A DNA stretch of 64,000 bases. Origin: Bugula neritina (lineage: Eukaryota > Bryozoa > Gymnolaemata > Cheilostomatida > Bugulidae). The notes below the pieces were generated by a model. That model was not told the origin of the DNA and did no database searches. It worked only from the letters and a program-made list of their open reading frames with translations. The translations under genes were made by a program, and so were the position numbers. Shown one piece after another: positions 15,533-27,655 of the stretch (position 1 is the stretch's first letter; every line of letters starts with the position of its first letter). The DNA lies in assembly GCA_964035545.1 (NCBI GenBank), contig OZ037768.1, positions 15,438,175-15,502,174 on the forward strand, in the 5' to 3' direction.

Positions 15533-16255
15533 CACAGGATAATTAATGGCATCGTCACTAAGAATATCATAAACTTCTCTCAAAATGTAGTTCAGGTTTT
15601 TGAATAATATTGCTCTGCGGGTGGCATGCGTGTTGCCTACTTGCATTTGTTTAGCTTAAGAATAAACTACAGCCAATGAGCAGCAACCTTCATTAGGGCT
15701 GCGTTATATATCAACATTCCATTATGGATGCTACATAAACAAAGTACAATGCGAGCTATTCATTATAGCCTGCCAGCTAGCAAGCCTGCTATTATTATGT
15801 ACGCGCCAATATCTTCTCATCCCTACGTGCTCATTGAAGCGTGAAGTGCTGCGCGCTGCTAATTTCTTATGAAAAAATATGGCATTCTCAGTGTATAAAT
15901 CACCAATTTATAGGCAACCTAGCAGAGTTATTGAAAAATGAAAGAAGTTGCACTGGAAAAATATCTCAGGATTCTAGCATGGCAATTTTTATTCAGATAT
16001 CATCTTTTGCTGCTGAGATGTTTTACTGGTACTGAAAAGTCAGTTTTTTGTCTATAACTTTGCAAAAAAAATGAAAATTGAAATTTCCAAAGAACTTGCA
16101 CTGGGGAAAAAGAAGATCTACAACATAGTTTTTAAATTTTGAATCTAGCACAATCAGGTGAGATTTTATTTTAATGGTACTGAATTCTTATATGATTACA
16201 ATGCAAACCTCAGCGTGGCAGTTGCAGCTAAAAAGTTGCCCTTAACTATCCTGTG
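15533..16255 (+). mobile_element. ~750-bp non-autonomous DNA transposon, copy B
   Basis: The copy starts CACAGGATAATTAATGGCATC (two changes from the family terminus) and ends GCCCTTAACTATCCTGTG. The flanks ...AACTTAAAA and AAGATACTGT... reconstruct the local satellite string AACTTAAAAGATACTGT, giving AA as a 2-bp target duplication. It is 723 bp, shorter than its relatives because about 31 bp are missing at the segment that in the other copies reads CTTTTCTGGCAAAATTGGCC. A short plus-strand open frame inside (15841-16035) has no match to any family I recognise and is not conserved as a frame in the other copies. Confidence 0.85.
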
Positions 16256-17206
16256 AAGATACTGTAAGATACTGAAATATACTGAAACATACTGAAACAT
16301 GCTGCAACATACTGAAATATACCGGAACATACTGGACTAACCTGTGACACACTAAAAAATATTGCAACATACTGGAAGATACTGCAACATACTGAATTAT
16401 ACTGTGGCATACTGAACCATATTGCAGCATACTGAAATATACTCGAACATAGAGGAATAAACTGTGACACACTAAAATATATTGCAACATACTGAAAGAT
16501 ACTGCAACATACCAAAATATACTGTAACATACTGAAATACACTGTAACATACTGAACTACACTGCAACATACTGCAACATACTGCAACATACTGCAACAC
16601 ACTGAAATACACAGTAACATATTGAAATACGCTGCAACACAGTAAAATAAATTGCCACATACTGAATTATGCTGCAACACATTGAAATATACTGCAACAT
16701 ACTGAAATATGCTGTCGCATACTAAAATAGACTGCAACAAACTGAAGTATACCGTAAGGTACAGAAATTTACTGTAACATATTGACACATTTGGCAACAT
16801 ACTAAAATATACCGCAACAAACCGAAATATATGGTAACCTACTGAGATACAACGCAAACTATTAAAATATGCTGCAACATACTCAAAAAAACTGCAATTG
16901 TGCAACATAATGAAATATACTGCAAAAACACTGGTATATACTGCAACAACTTAAAAGATACTGTAAGGTACTAAAACATACCAAAACACGCTGAAACATG
17001 GGGCAACATATTTAAATATACCGAAATATACTGGAATAAACTCTGACACACTAAAATATATTGCAGTATACTGAAATATAATGCAACATACTGAATTACA
17101 CTGCAACATAGTGAAATATACTTCAACATACTGAAATATACTCTAACATACCAAAATCAATTGTAACACACTGTAATATATTCGTACACATTGAAATATA
17201 CTGTAC
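16256..17206. repeat. Satellite 1, last block before the junction
   Basis: The 20-bp satellite continues after copy B and becomes more degenerate towards its right end (units such as CCAAAATCAATTGTAACACA near 17150). It ends at about 17206, where ATATACTGTACCTAC is followed directly by TTGTGCCCAGAAGTTCTGAA of satellite 2. No other feature is seen. Confidence 0.9.
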
Positions 17207-17899
17207 CTACTTGTGCCCAGAAGTTCTGAAACCTGCCCAAAAGTGCTAGAACTTTAACAAGTGTACTCTACAGTGCCCATAAATGCTAAAACATGCCCAA
17301 AAGTGCTAAAATGAGCCAATTGTGCTAATAGTACCTATTAGTGCCCATAGGTTCTGAAACGTGCCCAATAATGCTAATAGTAGAACTAGTGTGCTTAACA
17401 GTGCAAAGATATGCTAAAACACGCCAAAATATGCTAAATTTAGCTAAATACACTAATAGCACCAATAAGCACCCAAAAACTCAGAAACTTGCCCAATAGT
17501 GCTAATAGTAGGACTAGTGTGCTTAACAGTGCCCAAATCCGCTAAAACATTCCCAAATGGGCTAAAACATGCCGGAATTTACTAAATTGAGCCAAATATG
17601 CAAATAGTAACAATAAGTGCCCAGAGGTTCTGAAACGTGCCCAATAGCACAAATAGTAGAACTACTACGCTCAACAGTGCTCAAATCTGCTTGAACATTC
17701 TTAAATGGGCAAAAACATGCCCAAATGTGCTAAATTTAGCCAAGTATGCTAATACTACCAATAAGTGCCCAGAAGTTCTGAATCGTGCCCAATAGTGCTA
17801 ATAGTAGAACTAGTGCGCTCAACAGTGCCCAAAGGTGCTAAAAGATTTCCCAATGTACTAAAACATGCCCAAATGTATTAAATTGAGCCAAATACACTA
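17207..17899. repeat. Satellite 2, first block
   Basis: Start of the second tandem repeat. The monomer is about 128 bp and contains in order the blocks GTGCCCAAATGTGCTAAAAC, GAGCCAAATATGCTAATAGT, GTGCCCAGAGGTTCTGAAAC and AACTAGTGTGCTTAACAGTG. Monomers in this block are diverged (for example CAAATAGTAGAACTACTACG near 17650), as is usual at the edge of an array. Confidence 0.93.
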
Positions 17900-18654
17900 C
17901 ACAGGATAGTTAAGGGCATCCTCACTAAGAATATCATAAATTTCTCTCAAAATGTAGTTCAGGTTCTTGAGTAATATTGCTCTGCGGGTGGCATGCGTGT
18001 TGCCTACTTGCATTTGTTTAGCCTAAAATTAAACTACAGCCAATGAGCAGCAAGCTTCACTAGGGCTGCGTTATCTATCAACATTCCATTATGGGTGCTA
18101 CATAAACAAAGTACAAAGCGAGCTATTCATAATAGCCTGCCAGCTAGCAAGGCTGTAATTAGTATGTACGCGCCAATATCTTCTCATCCCTAAGTGCTCA
18201 TTGAAGCGTGAAGCACTGCGCGCTGCAAGTTTCTTATGAAAAAGTATGGCATTTTCAGTGTATAAATCACCAATTTATGGGCAATCTAGCAGAGTTATTG
18301 GAAAATGAAAAAAAGTTGCACTGGAGAAATATCTCAGGATTCTAGCAGTGCAATTTTTATTCAGATATCATCTTTTGCTGCTGAGATATTTTACTGGTAC
18401 TGAAAGGTCAGCTTTTCTGGCAAAATTGGCCAAAATTGGCCAGTTTCTTGTCTATAACTCTGCAAAAAAAATGAGAATTGAAATTTCCAAAAAAGTTGCA
18501 CTGAGGAAAAACAAGATCTACAACATAGTTTTTAAATTTTGACTTTAGCACAATTAGGTGAGATTTTATTTTACTGGTACTGAATTCTTATATGATTACA
18601 ATGCAAACCTCACAAGGCAGTTGCAGCTAAAAGGTTGCCCTTAACTATCCTGTG
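17900..18654 (+). mobile_element. ~750-bp non-autonomous DNA transposon, copy C
   Basis: Full-length copy with the perfect family termini: CACAGGATAGTTAAGGGCA at the left and the reverse complement TGCCCTTAACTATCCTGTG (allowing one base) at the right. It sits in satellite 2. Unlike the other copies its flanks do not rebuild a satellite monomer: the left flank stops at ...AAATACACTA and the right flank resumes at TTCTTAAACTTGCCC..., so about 25 bp of the monomer between them (TAGCACCAATAAGCGCCCAG region) are missing and no target duplication is visible. This is best read as a later deletion or a recombination product. Confidence 0.85.
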
Positions 18655-20422
18655 TTCTTAAACTTGCCCAATATTGCTAATAGTAGGACTAGTGTGCTTA
18701 ACAGTGCCCAAATCTGCTAAATCATTTCCAATTGGGCTAAAACATGCCCAAATGAACTAAATTCTGTCATATATGCTAATAGTACCTATTAGTGCTCAGA
18801 GGTTCCGAAATATGCCCAATAGTGCTAAAAGTAGAACTAGTGTGCGTAACAGTGCCCGAATGTGCTAAAACATGCCCAAATGTGCTATAACATTACACAA
18901 TGTGCTAAATTGAGACAAATATACTAATAGCACCAATAAGCGCCCAGAGGTTCCGAAATGTGCCCGATAGTGCTAAAACTAGAACAAGTGTGCTCAATAG
19001 TGCCCAAATAAGCTAAAACATGCCCAAATGTTCTAAAACGAGCCAACTGTGCTAATAGTACATATTAGTGCCCAGAAGTTCTGAAACGTGCCCAATAGTG
19101 CTAATAGTAGGACTAGTGCGCTCAACAGTGCCCAAAGGTGCTAAAAGATTCCCCAATGTACTAAAACATGCCCAAATGTATTAAATTGAGCCAAATACAC
19201 TAATAACAACAATAAGCGCCCAGGGGTTCTTAAACTTCCTAAATAGTGCTAATAGTAGGACTAGTGTGCTTAACAGTGCCCAAATCTGCTAAATCATTCC
19301 CAAATGTCGTAAAACATGCCAAAATGTGCTAAATTGAGCCAAACATGCTAATAGTACCATTTAGTAGCCAGAAACTCGGAAACTTGCCAAATAGTGCTAA
19401 TAGTAGGACTGGTGTGCTTAACAGTGCCCAAATCTGCTAAATCATTCCCAAATGTCGTAAAACATGAACAAATGTGCTAAATTGAGCCAAATATACTAAT
19501 AGTACCAATAAGTGCCCAGAGGTTATAAAACGTGCCTAATAGTGCTGATAGTAGAACTAGTGTGCTTAACAGTGCCCAAATAAGCTTAAACAAGCCCAAA
19601 TGTGCTAAATTGAGCCAAATATGCTAATAGTACCAGTAAGTGCCCAGAAATTCTGAAACGTGCCCAATAGTGCTAATAGTAGAACTGGTGCGCTCAACAG
19701 TGCCCAAAGGTGCTGAAAGATTCCCAAGTGTACTAAAACATGCCCAAATGTATTGAATTAAGCCAAATACACTTATAGCACCAATAAGCGCCCAGAGGTT
19801 CTTAAACTTGCCCAATAGTGCTAATAGTAGAACTGGTGTGCTTAACAGTGCCCAAATGTGCTAAGGCATTCCCAAATGGGCTAAAACATGCCCGAAATGT
19901 GCTAAATTGAGCCAAACATGCTAATAGTACCTTTCAGTGCCCAGAAGTTCTGAAACGGGCCCAATAGTGCTAATAGTAGGCCTAGTCTGGTTAACAGTGC
20001 CCAACTTTGCTAAAACTTTCACAAATGTACTAAATTTAGCCAAATATGCTAATAGTACCAATAAGCGCCCAGAGTTCTTAAAACGTGCCAAATGGTGCTG
20101 ATAGTAGAACTAGTGTGCCTAACAGTGCCCAAATAAGCTTAAACAAGGCCAAATGTGCTAAATTGAGCCAAATATACTAATAGTACCAATAAGTGCCCAG
20201 AAGTTCTGATAGGGGCCCAATAGTGCCAAAACTAGAACAAGTGTGCTCAACAGTGCCAAAATGTGCTAAAACACGCCCAAATGTGCTGAAACATGCCCGA
20301 ATATACTGAATTTAGCCAAATGAGCTAATAGTGCCAATAAGTGCCCAGAGTTTCTGAAACGTGCCCAATAGCACTAATAGTAGAACTACTAGGCTCAACA
20401 GTGCCCAAATGTCCTAAAACAT
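18655..20422. repeat. Satellite 2, block between transposon copies C and D
   Basis: Tandem ~128-bp monomers. The right half, from about 19460, is a near-identical copy of 24398-25359 at an offset of 4938 bp (4937 after a 1-bp deletion near 25254). Short open frames such as 19624-19815 minus occur identically in the other copy and are repeat artefacts. Confidence 0.93.
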
Positions 20423-21178
20423 CACAGGATAGTTAAGGGCATCCTCACTAAGAATATCATAAATTTCTCTCAAAATGTAGTTCAGGTTCTTGAATAATAT
20501 TGCTCTGCGGGTGGCATGCGTGTTGCCTACTTGTAATTGTTTAGCCTAAGATCAAACTACAACCAATAAGCAGCAACCTTCGTTAGGGCTGCGAAATCTA
20601 TTAACATTCCATTATGGGTGTTACATAAACAAAGTACAAAGCGAGCTATTCATTATAGCCTGCCAGCTAGCTAGCCTGTAATTATTATGTAGGCGCCAAT
20701 ATCTTCTCATCCCTACGTGCTCAGTGAAGCGTGAAGTGCTGCGCGCTGCTAGTTTCTTATGAGAAAATATGGCATTTTCAGTGTATAAATCACCAACTTA
20801 TGAGCAATCTAGCAGAGCTATGGAAAAAAGAAAAAAACTTACACTGGAGAAATATCTCAGGATTCCAGCAGTGCAATTTTTATTCAGATATCATGCTTTG
20901 CTGCTGAGATATTTTACTGGTACTGAAAAGTCAGCTTTTCAGGCAAAATTGGTCAAAATTCGGCGGTTTTTTGTCTATAACTTCGCAAAAAAAATGAAAA
21001 TTGAAATTTCCAAAAAACTTACACTGGAGAAAAAGAAGATCTACAACATAGTTTTTAAATTTTGACTCTAGCACAATTAGGTGAGATTTTATTTTACTGG
21101 TACTGAATTCTTATATGATTACAAGGCAAACCTCAGCAAGGCAGTTGCAGCTAAAAGGTTGCCCTTAACTATCCTGTG
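20423..21178 (+). mobile_element. ~750-bp non-autonomous DNA transposon, copy D
   Basis: Termini CACAGGATAGTTAAGGGCA and GCCCTTAACTATCCTGTG. The flanks ...CCTAAAACAT and ATGCCAAAATG... share AT, and the duplicated satellite segment at 25349-25370 carries the uninterrupted site CTAAAACATGCCAAAATG, so the 2-bp AT target duplication is shown by comparison with an empty site. A 98-codon plus-strand frame (20769-21065) covers the A-rich interior, with a diverged and shorter counterpart in copy C (18348-18542). It has no recognisable domain and is most likely chance. Confidence 0.9.
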
Positions 21179-24100
21179 ATGCCAAAATGTGCTAAATTGA
21201 GCCGGACATGCTAATAGTACCAATAAGTGCCCAGAGGTTCTGAAACGTGCCCTGTGGTGCTGATAATAGAAATAGTGTGCTCAACAGTGCCCAAATGTCC
21301 CAAAATATGCCAAAATGTGCTGAATTGAGCCAAACATGCTAATAGTACCATTCAGTGGCCAGAAGTTCGGAAACTTGCCAAATAGTGCTAATAGTAGAAC
21401 TAGTGCGCTCAACAGTGCCCAAAGGTGCTAAAAGATTCCCCAATGTACTAAAACATGCCCAAATGTATTAAATTGAGCCAAATACACTAATAGCAACAAT
21501 AAGCGCCCAGGGGTTCCTAAACTTCCTAAATAGTGCTAATAGTAGGACTAGTGTGCTTAACAGTGCCCAAATCTGCTAAATCATTCCCAAATGTCGTAAA
21601 ACATGCCAAAATGTGCTAAATTGAGCCAAACATGCTAATAGTACCATTTAGTAGCCAGAAACTCGGAAACTTGCCAAATAGTGCTAATAGTAGGATTAGT
21701 GTGCTTAACAGCGCCCAAACTTGCTAAAACATTCGCAAATGGGTGAAAACATGCCCAAATGTACTAAATAGAGCCAAATATGGTAATAGTACCAATAGGT
21801 GCCCAGAGGTTCTGAAACGTGCCCTATGGTGCTGATAGTAGAATTAGTGTGCTCAACAGTGCCCAAATGTCCCAAAACATGCCAAAATGTGCTGAATTGT
21901 GCCAAACATGCTAATAGTACCATTTAGTAGCCAGAAGTTCGGAAACTTGCCAAATAGTGCTAATAGTAGGATTAGTGTGCTTAACAGTGCCCAAATTTGC
22001 TAAAACATTTCCAAATGTACTAACTTGAGCCAAATATGCTAATAATACCTGTTAGTGCCCAGAAGTTCTGATCCGGGCCCAATAGTGCCAAAGCTAGAAC
22101 AAGTGTGCTCAACAGTGCCAAAACATGCTAAAACATGCCCAAATGTGTTAAAGGAGCCAATTCTGCTAATAGTACCTATTAGTGCCCAGAAGTTCTGAAA
22201 CGTGCCCAATAGTGCTAATAGTAGAACTAGTGTGCTCAACATTGCCCAAATGTGCTAAAACATGCCCAAATGTGCTATAACATGCCGAAATGTGCTATAA
22301 CATGACCAAGTGTGCTAAATTGAGCCAAATATACAAATAGTACCAATAAGTGCCCAGAGGTTCTAAAACGTGCCCAATAGTGCTGATAGTAGGAATAGTG
22401 TGCCTAACAGCGCCCAAATGTGCTTCAACAAGCCCAAATGTTCTAAATTGGGCCTAATATAATAATCGCACGAATATGCGCCAAGGGTTTCTGAAACGTG
22501 CCCAATAGTGCTAATAGTAGAAATGGTGTGCTTAATAGTGCCCAAATGTGCTAAAACATTCCCAAATAGGCTAAGACATGCCGGAATTTACTAAATTGAG
22601 CCGAATATGCTAATAGCACCAATAAGTGCCCAGAGGTTCTGAAATGTGCACAATAGTGCTAATAGTAGAACTGGTGTGCTTAACAGTGCCCAAATGTGCT
22701 AAAACATTCCCAAATGTCCTAAAACATGCCAAAACGTGCTAAATTGAGCCAAACACGCTAATAGTACCTATTAGTGGCCAGAAGTTCTGAAACGTGCCGT
22801 ATAGTGCTAAAACTAGAACAAGTGTGCTCAACAGTGCCCAAATGCGCTAAAACATGCCCAAATGTGCTAAAACATGCCCGAATATACTGAATTCAGCCAA
22901 ATGAGCTAATAGTACCAATAAGTGCCCAGAGGTTCTGAAACGTGCCCAATAGCACTAATAGTAGAACTACTACGCTCAACAGTGCTCAAATCTGCTAAAA
23001 CATTCCCAAATGGGCAAAAACATGCCCAAATGTACTAGATATAGCCAAGTATGCTAATAGTACCAATAAGTGCCCAGAATTTCTGAAACGTGCCCAATAG
23101 TGCTTGAACTCGAACAAGTGTGCTCAACAGTGCCCACATGGGCTAAAACATGCCCAAATGTACTAAATTGAGCCAAATATGGTAATAGTACCAATAGGTG
23201 CCCAGAGGTTCTGAAACGTCCCCTGTGGTGCTGATAGTAGAATTAGTGTGCTCAACAGTGCCCAAACGTCCCAAAATATGCCAAAATGTGCTAAATTGAG
23301 CCAAAAATGCTAATAGTACCTTTTAGTGCCCAGAAGTTCTGAAACGGGCCCAATAGTGCTAATAGTAGGCCTGATGTGGTTAACAGTGCCTAACTTTGCT
23401 AAAACTTTCCCAAATGTACTAAGTTTAGCCAAATATGCTAATAGTACCAATAAGCGCCCAGAGTTTCTAAAACGTGCCAAATGGTGCTGATAGTAGAACT
23501 AGTGTGCCTAACAGTGCCCAAATAAGCTTAAACAAGGCCAAATGTGCTAAATTGAGCCAAATAAACTAATAGTACCAATAAGTGCCCAGAAGTTCTGATA
23601 GGGGCCCAATAGTGCCAAAACTAGAACAAGTGTGTTCAACAGTGCCAAAATGTGCTAAAACACGCCCAAATGTGCTGAAACTTGCCCGATTATACTGAAT
23701 TTAGCCAAATGAGCTAATAGTGCCAATAAGTGCCCAGAGTTTCTGAAACGTTCCCAATAGTGCTAATAGTAGAACTGGTGTGCTTAACAGTGCTCAAATC
23801 TGCTAAAACATTCCCAAATGGGCCAAAACATGCCCAAATGTACTAAATTTAGCCAAATATGCTAATAGTACCAATAAGCACCCAGAGGCTCCGAACCATG
23901 CCCAATTGTGCTAATAGTTTAACTGGTGTGCTTAACAGTGCTCAAATCAGCTAAAACATTCCCAAATGGGCTAAAACATGCCTAAATGTACTAAATTTAG
24001 CAAAATCTGCTAGTAGTACCAATAAGTGCCCAGAAGTTCTGAAACGTGCCCTGTGGTGCTGATAGTAGAATTAGTGTGCTCAACAGTGCCCTAATGTCCC

Positions 24101-24397
24101 AAAATATGCCAAAATGTGCTGAATTGAGCCAAACATGCTAATAGTACCATTCAGTGGCCAGAAGTTCGGAAACTTGCCAAATAGTGCTAATAGTAGGACT
24201 AGTGTGCTTAACAGTGCCCAAATTTGCTAAAACATTCCCAAATGTACTAAATTGAGCCAAATATGCTAATAGTACCTATTAGTGCCCAGAAACTCTGATA
24301 CAGGCCCAATAGTGCCAAAACTAGAACAAGTGTGCTCAACAGTGCCAAATTGCACTAAAACATGCCCAAATGTGCTATAACATGCCCAAATGTGCTA

Positions 24398-25428
24398 TAA
24401 CATGAACAAATGTGCTAAATTGAGCCAAATATACTAATAGTACCAATAAGTGCCCAGAGGTTATAAAACGTGCCTAATAGTGCTGATAGTAGAACTAGTG
24501 TGCTTAACAGTGCCCAAATAAGCTTAAACAAGCCCAAAGGTGCTAAATTGAGCCAAATATGCTAATAGTACCAGTAAGTGCCCAGAAATTCTGAAACGTG
24601 CCCAATAGTGCTAATAGTAGAACTGGTGCGCTCAACAGTGCCCAAAGGTGCTGAAAGATTCCCAAGTGTACTAAAACATGCCCAAATGTATTGAATTAAG
24701 CCAAATACACTTATAGCACCAATAAGCGCCCAGAGGTTCTTAAACTTGCCCAATAGTGCTAATAGTAGAACTGGTGTGCTTAACAGTGCCCAAATGTGCT
24801 AAGGCATTCCCAAATGGGCTAAAACATGCCCGAAATGTGCTAAATTGAGCCAAACATGCTAATAGTACCTTTCAGTGCCCAGAAGTTCTGAAACGGGCCC
24901 AATAGTGCTAATAGTAGGCCTAGTCTGGTTAACAGTGCCCAACTTTGCTAAAACTTTCCCAAATGTACTAAATTTAGCCAAATATGCTAATAGTACCAAT
25001 AAGCGCCCAGAGTTCTTAAAACGTGCCAAATGGTGCTGATAGTAGAACTAGTGTGCCTAACAGTGCCCAAATAAGCTTAAACAAGGCCAAATGTGCTAAA
25101 TTGAGCCAAATATACTAATAGTACCAATAAGTGCCCAGAAGTTCTGATAGGGGCCCAATAGTGCCAAAACTAGAACAAGTGTGCTCAACAGTGCCAAAAT
25201 GTGCTAAAACTCGCCCAAATGTGCTGAAACATGCCCGAATATACTGAATTTAGCCAATGAGCTAATAGTGCCAATAAGTGCCCAGAGTTTCTGAAACGTG
25301 CCCAATAGCGCTAATAGTAGAACTACTAGGCTCAACAGTGCCCAAACGTCCTAAAACATGCCAAAATGTGCTAAATTGAGCCGGACATGCTAATAGTACC
25401 AATAAGTGCCCAGAGGTTCTGAAACGTT
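24398..25428. repeat. Segmental duplicate of 19460-20422 plus 21179-21248 (offset 4.94 kb)
   Basis: The segment matches the earlier block almost base for base, from CATGAACAAATGTGCTAAAT (19463 and 24401) across the site where copy D of the transposon sits in the first segment, and on for about 70 bp beyond it. It therefore preserves the empty insertion site at 25358-25359. Confidence 0.85.
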
Positions 25429-27362
25429 CCCAATAGTGCTAATAGTAGAACTGGTGTGCTCAACAGTGCTCAAATCTGCTGAAACATTCCCAAATGGGCC
25501 AAAACATGCCCAAATGTACTAAATTTAGCCAAATATGCTAATAGTACCAATAAGCGCCCAGAGGCTCCGAACCATGCCCAATTGTGCTAATAGTTTAACT
25601 GGTGTGCTTAACAGTGCTCAAATCGGCTAAAACATTATCAAATGGGCTAAACATGCCCAAATGTACTAAATGTAGCAAAACATGCTAGTATTACAAATAA
25701 GTGCCGCGAAATTCTGAAACGTGCCCGATAGTGCTAGAACTAGAACAAGTGTGCTCAACAGTGCCCAAATGGGCTAAAACATGCCCAAATGTACTAAATT
25801 GAGCCAAATATGGTAATAATGCCAATAGGTGCCCAGAGGTTTTGAAACGTGCCCTATGGTGCTGATAGTAGAATTAGTGTGCTCAACAGTGCCCAAATGT
25901 CCCAAAACACGCCTAAATGTGTTAAATTGAGCCATATATGCTAATAGTACCTATTAGTGCCCAAAAGTTCTGATACGGGCCCAATAGTGCCAAAGCTAGA
26001 ACAAATGTGCTCAACAGTGCCAAAACAGGCTAAAACATGCCTAAGTGTGGTACCTATTGGTGCCCAGAAGTTCTGAAACGTGCCCAATAGTGCTAATAGT
26101 AGAACTACTAGGCTCAACAGTGCCCAAATGTCCTAAAACATGCCAAAACGTGGTAAATTGAGCCGGACATGCTAATAGTACCAATAAGTGCCCAGAGGTT
26201 CTAAAACGTTCCCAATAGTGCTAATAGTAGAACTGGTGTGCTTAACAGTGCTCAAATCTGCTAAAACATTCCTAAATGGGCCAAAACATGCCCAAATGTA
26301 CTAAATGTAGCCAAATATGCTAATAGTACCAATAAGCGCCCAGAGGCTCCAAACCATGCCCAATTGTGCTAATAGTTTAACTGGTGTGCTAAACAGTGCT
26401 CAAATCAGCTAAAACATTCCCAAATGGGCTAAAACATGCCCAAATGTACTAAATTTAGCAAAATCTGCTAGTAGTACCAATAAGTGCCCAGAAGTTCTGA
26501 AACGTGCCCAATAGTGCTCGAACTCGAACAAGTGTGCTCAACAGTGCCCAAATGGGCTAAAACATGCCCAAATGTACTAAATTGAGCCAAATATGGTAAT
26601 AGTACCAATAGGTGCCCAGAGGTTCTGAAACGTGCCCTGTGGTGCTGATAGTAGAATTAGTGTGCTCAACAGTGCCCAAATGTCCCGAAATATGCCAAAA
26701 TGTGCTGAATTGAGCCAAACATGCTAATAGTACCATTCAGTGGCCAGAAGTTCGGAAACTTGCCAAATAGTGCTAATAGTAGGACTAGTGTGCTTAACAG
26801 TGCCCAAATTTGCTAAAACATTCCCAAATGTACTAAATTTAGCCAAATATGGTAATAGTACCAATAGGTGCCCAGAGGTTCTGAATTGTGCCCTATGGTG
26901 CTGATAGTAGAATTGGTGTGCTCAACAGTGCCCAGATGTCCCCAAACATGCCAAAATGTGCTGAATTGAGCCAAACATGCTAATAGTACCATTTAGTGGT
27001 CAGAAGTTCGGAAACTTGCCAAATAATGCTAATACTAGGATTAGTGTGCTTGACAGTGCCCAAGTTTGCTAAAACATTCCCAAATGTACTGAATTGAGCC
27101 ATATATGCTAATAGTACCTATAAGTGCCCAAAAAATCTGATACGGGCCCAATAGTGCCAAAGCTAGAACAAATATGCTCAACAGTGCCAAAACGGGCTAA
27201 AACACGCCTAAATGTGTTAAATGAGCCAAACATGCTAATAGTACCTTTTAGTGCCCAGAAGTTCTGAAACGAGCTCAATAGTGCTAATAGTAGGCCTAGT
27301 GTGGTTAACAGTGCCCAACTTTGCTAAAACTTTCCCAAATGTACTAAATTTAGCCAAATATG

Positions 27363-27655
27363 CTAATAGTACCAATAAGCGCCCAGAGGCTCCGAACCAT
27401 GCCCAATTGTGCTAATAGTTTAACTGGTGTGCTTAACAGTGCTCAAATCGGCTAAAACATTATCAAATGGGCTAAAACATGCCCAAATGTACTAAATTTA
27501 GCCAAATATGCTAATAGTACCAATAAGCGCCCAGAGGCTCCGAACCATGCCCAATTGTGCTAATAGTTTAACTGGTGTGCTTAACAGTGCTCAAATCGGC
27601 TAAAACATTATCAAATGGGCTAAAACATGCCCAAATGTACTAAATGTAGCAAAAC
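27363..27655. repeat. Local tandem duplication of a 147-bp monomer
   Basis: Two successive monomers around 27370-27500 and 27517-27650 share the unusual markers GAGGCTCCGAACCATGCCCA, AATAGTTTAACTGGTGTGCT and AAACATTATCAAATGGGCTA, almost without differences until GTACTAAATTTAGCC versus GTACTAAATGTAGCA. This is a recent one-monomer duplication. Confidence 0.8.

Noticed and set aside
40-16908. Dozens of minus-strand open frames of 60-369 codons, all rich in Ser-Met-Leu-Gln-Tyr and Cys-Cys-Ser
   Set aside because: They are translations of the 20-bp satellite, which is stop-free on the minus strand in every frame. Overlapping frames give the same repeat, there is no domain, and starts and ends follow random mutations.
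1-17206. CRISPR array
   Set aside because: The repeats are contiguous and degenerate with no unique spacers, and the window is eukaryotic.
20769-21065. 98-codon frame inside the ~750-bp transposon copy D
   Set aside because: It is Lys-rich low-complexity from A-rich DNA, shortened in copy C and broken in the other copies, with no transposase motif.
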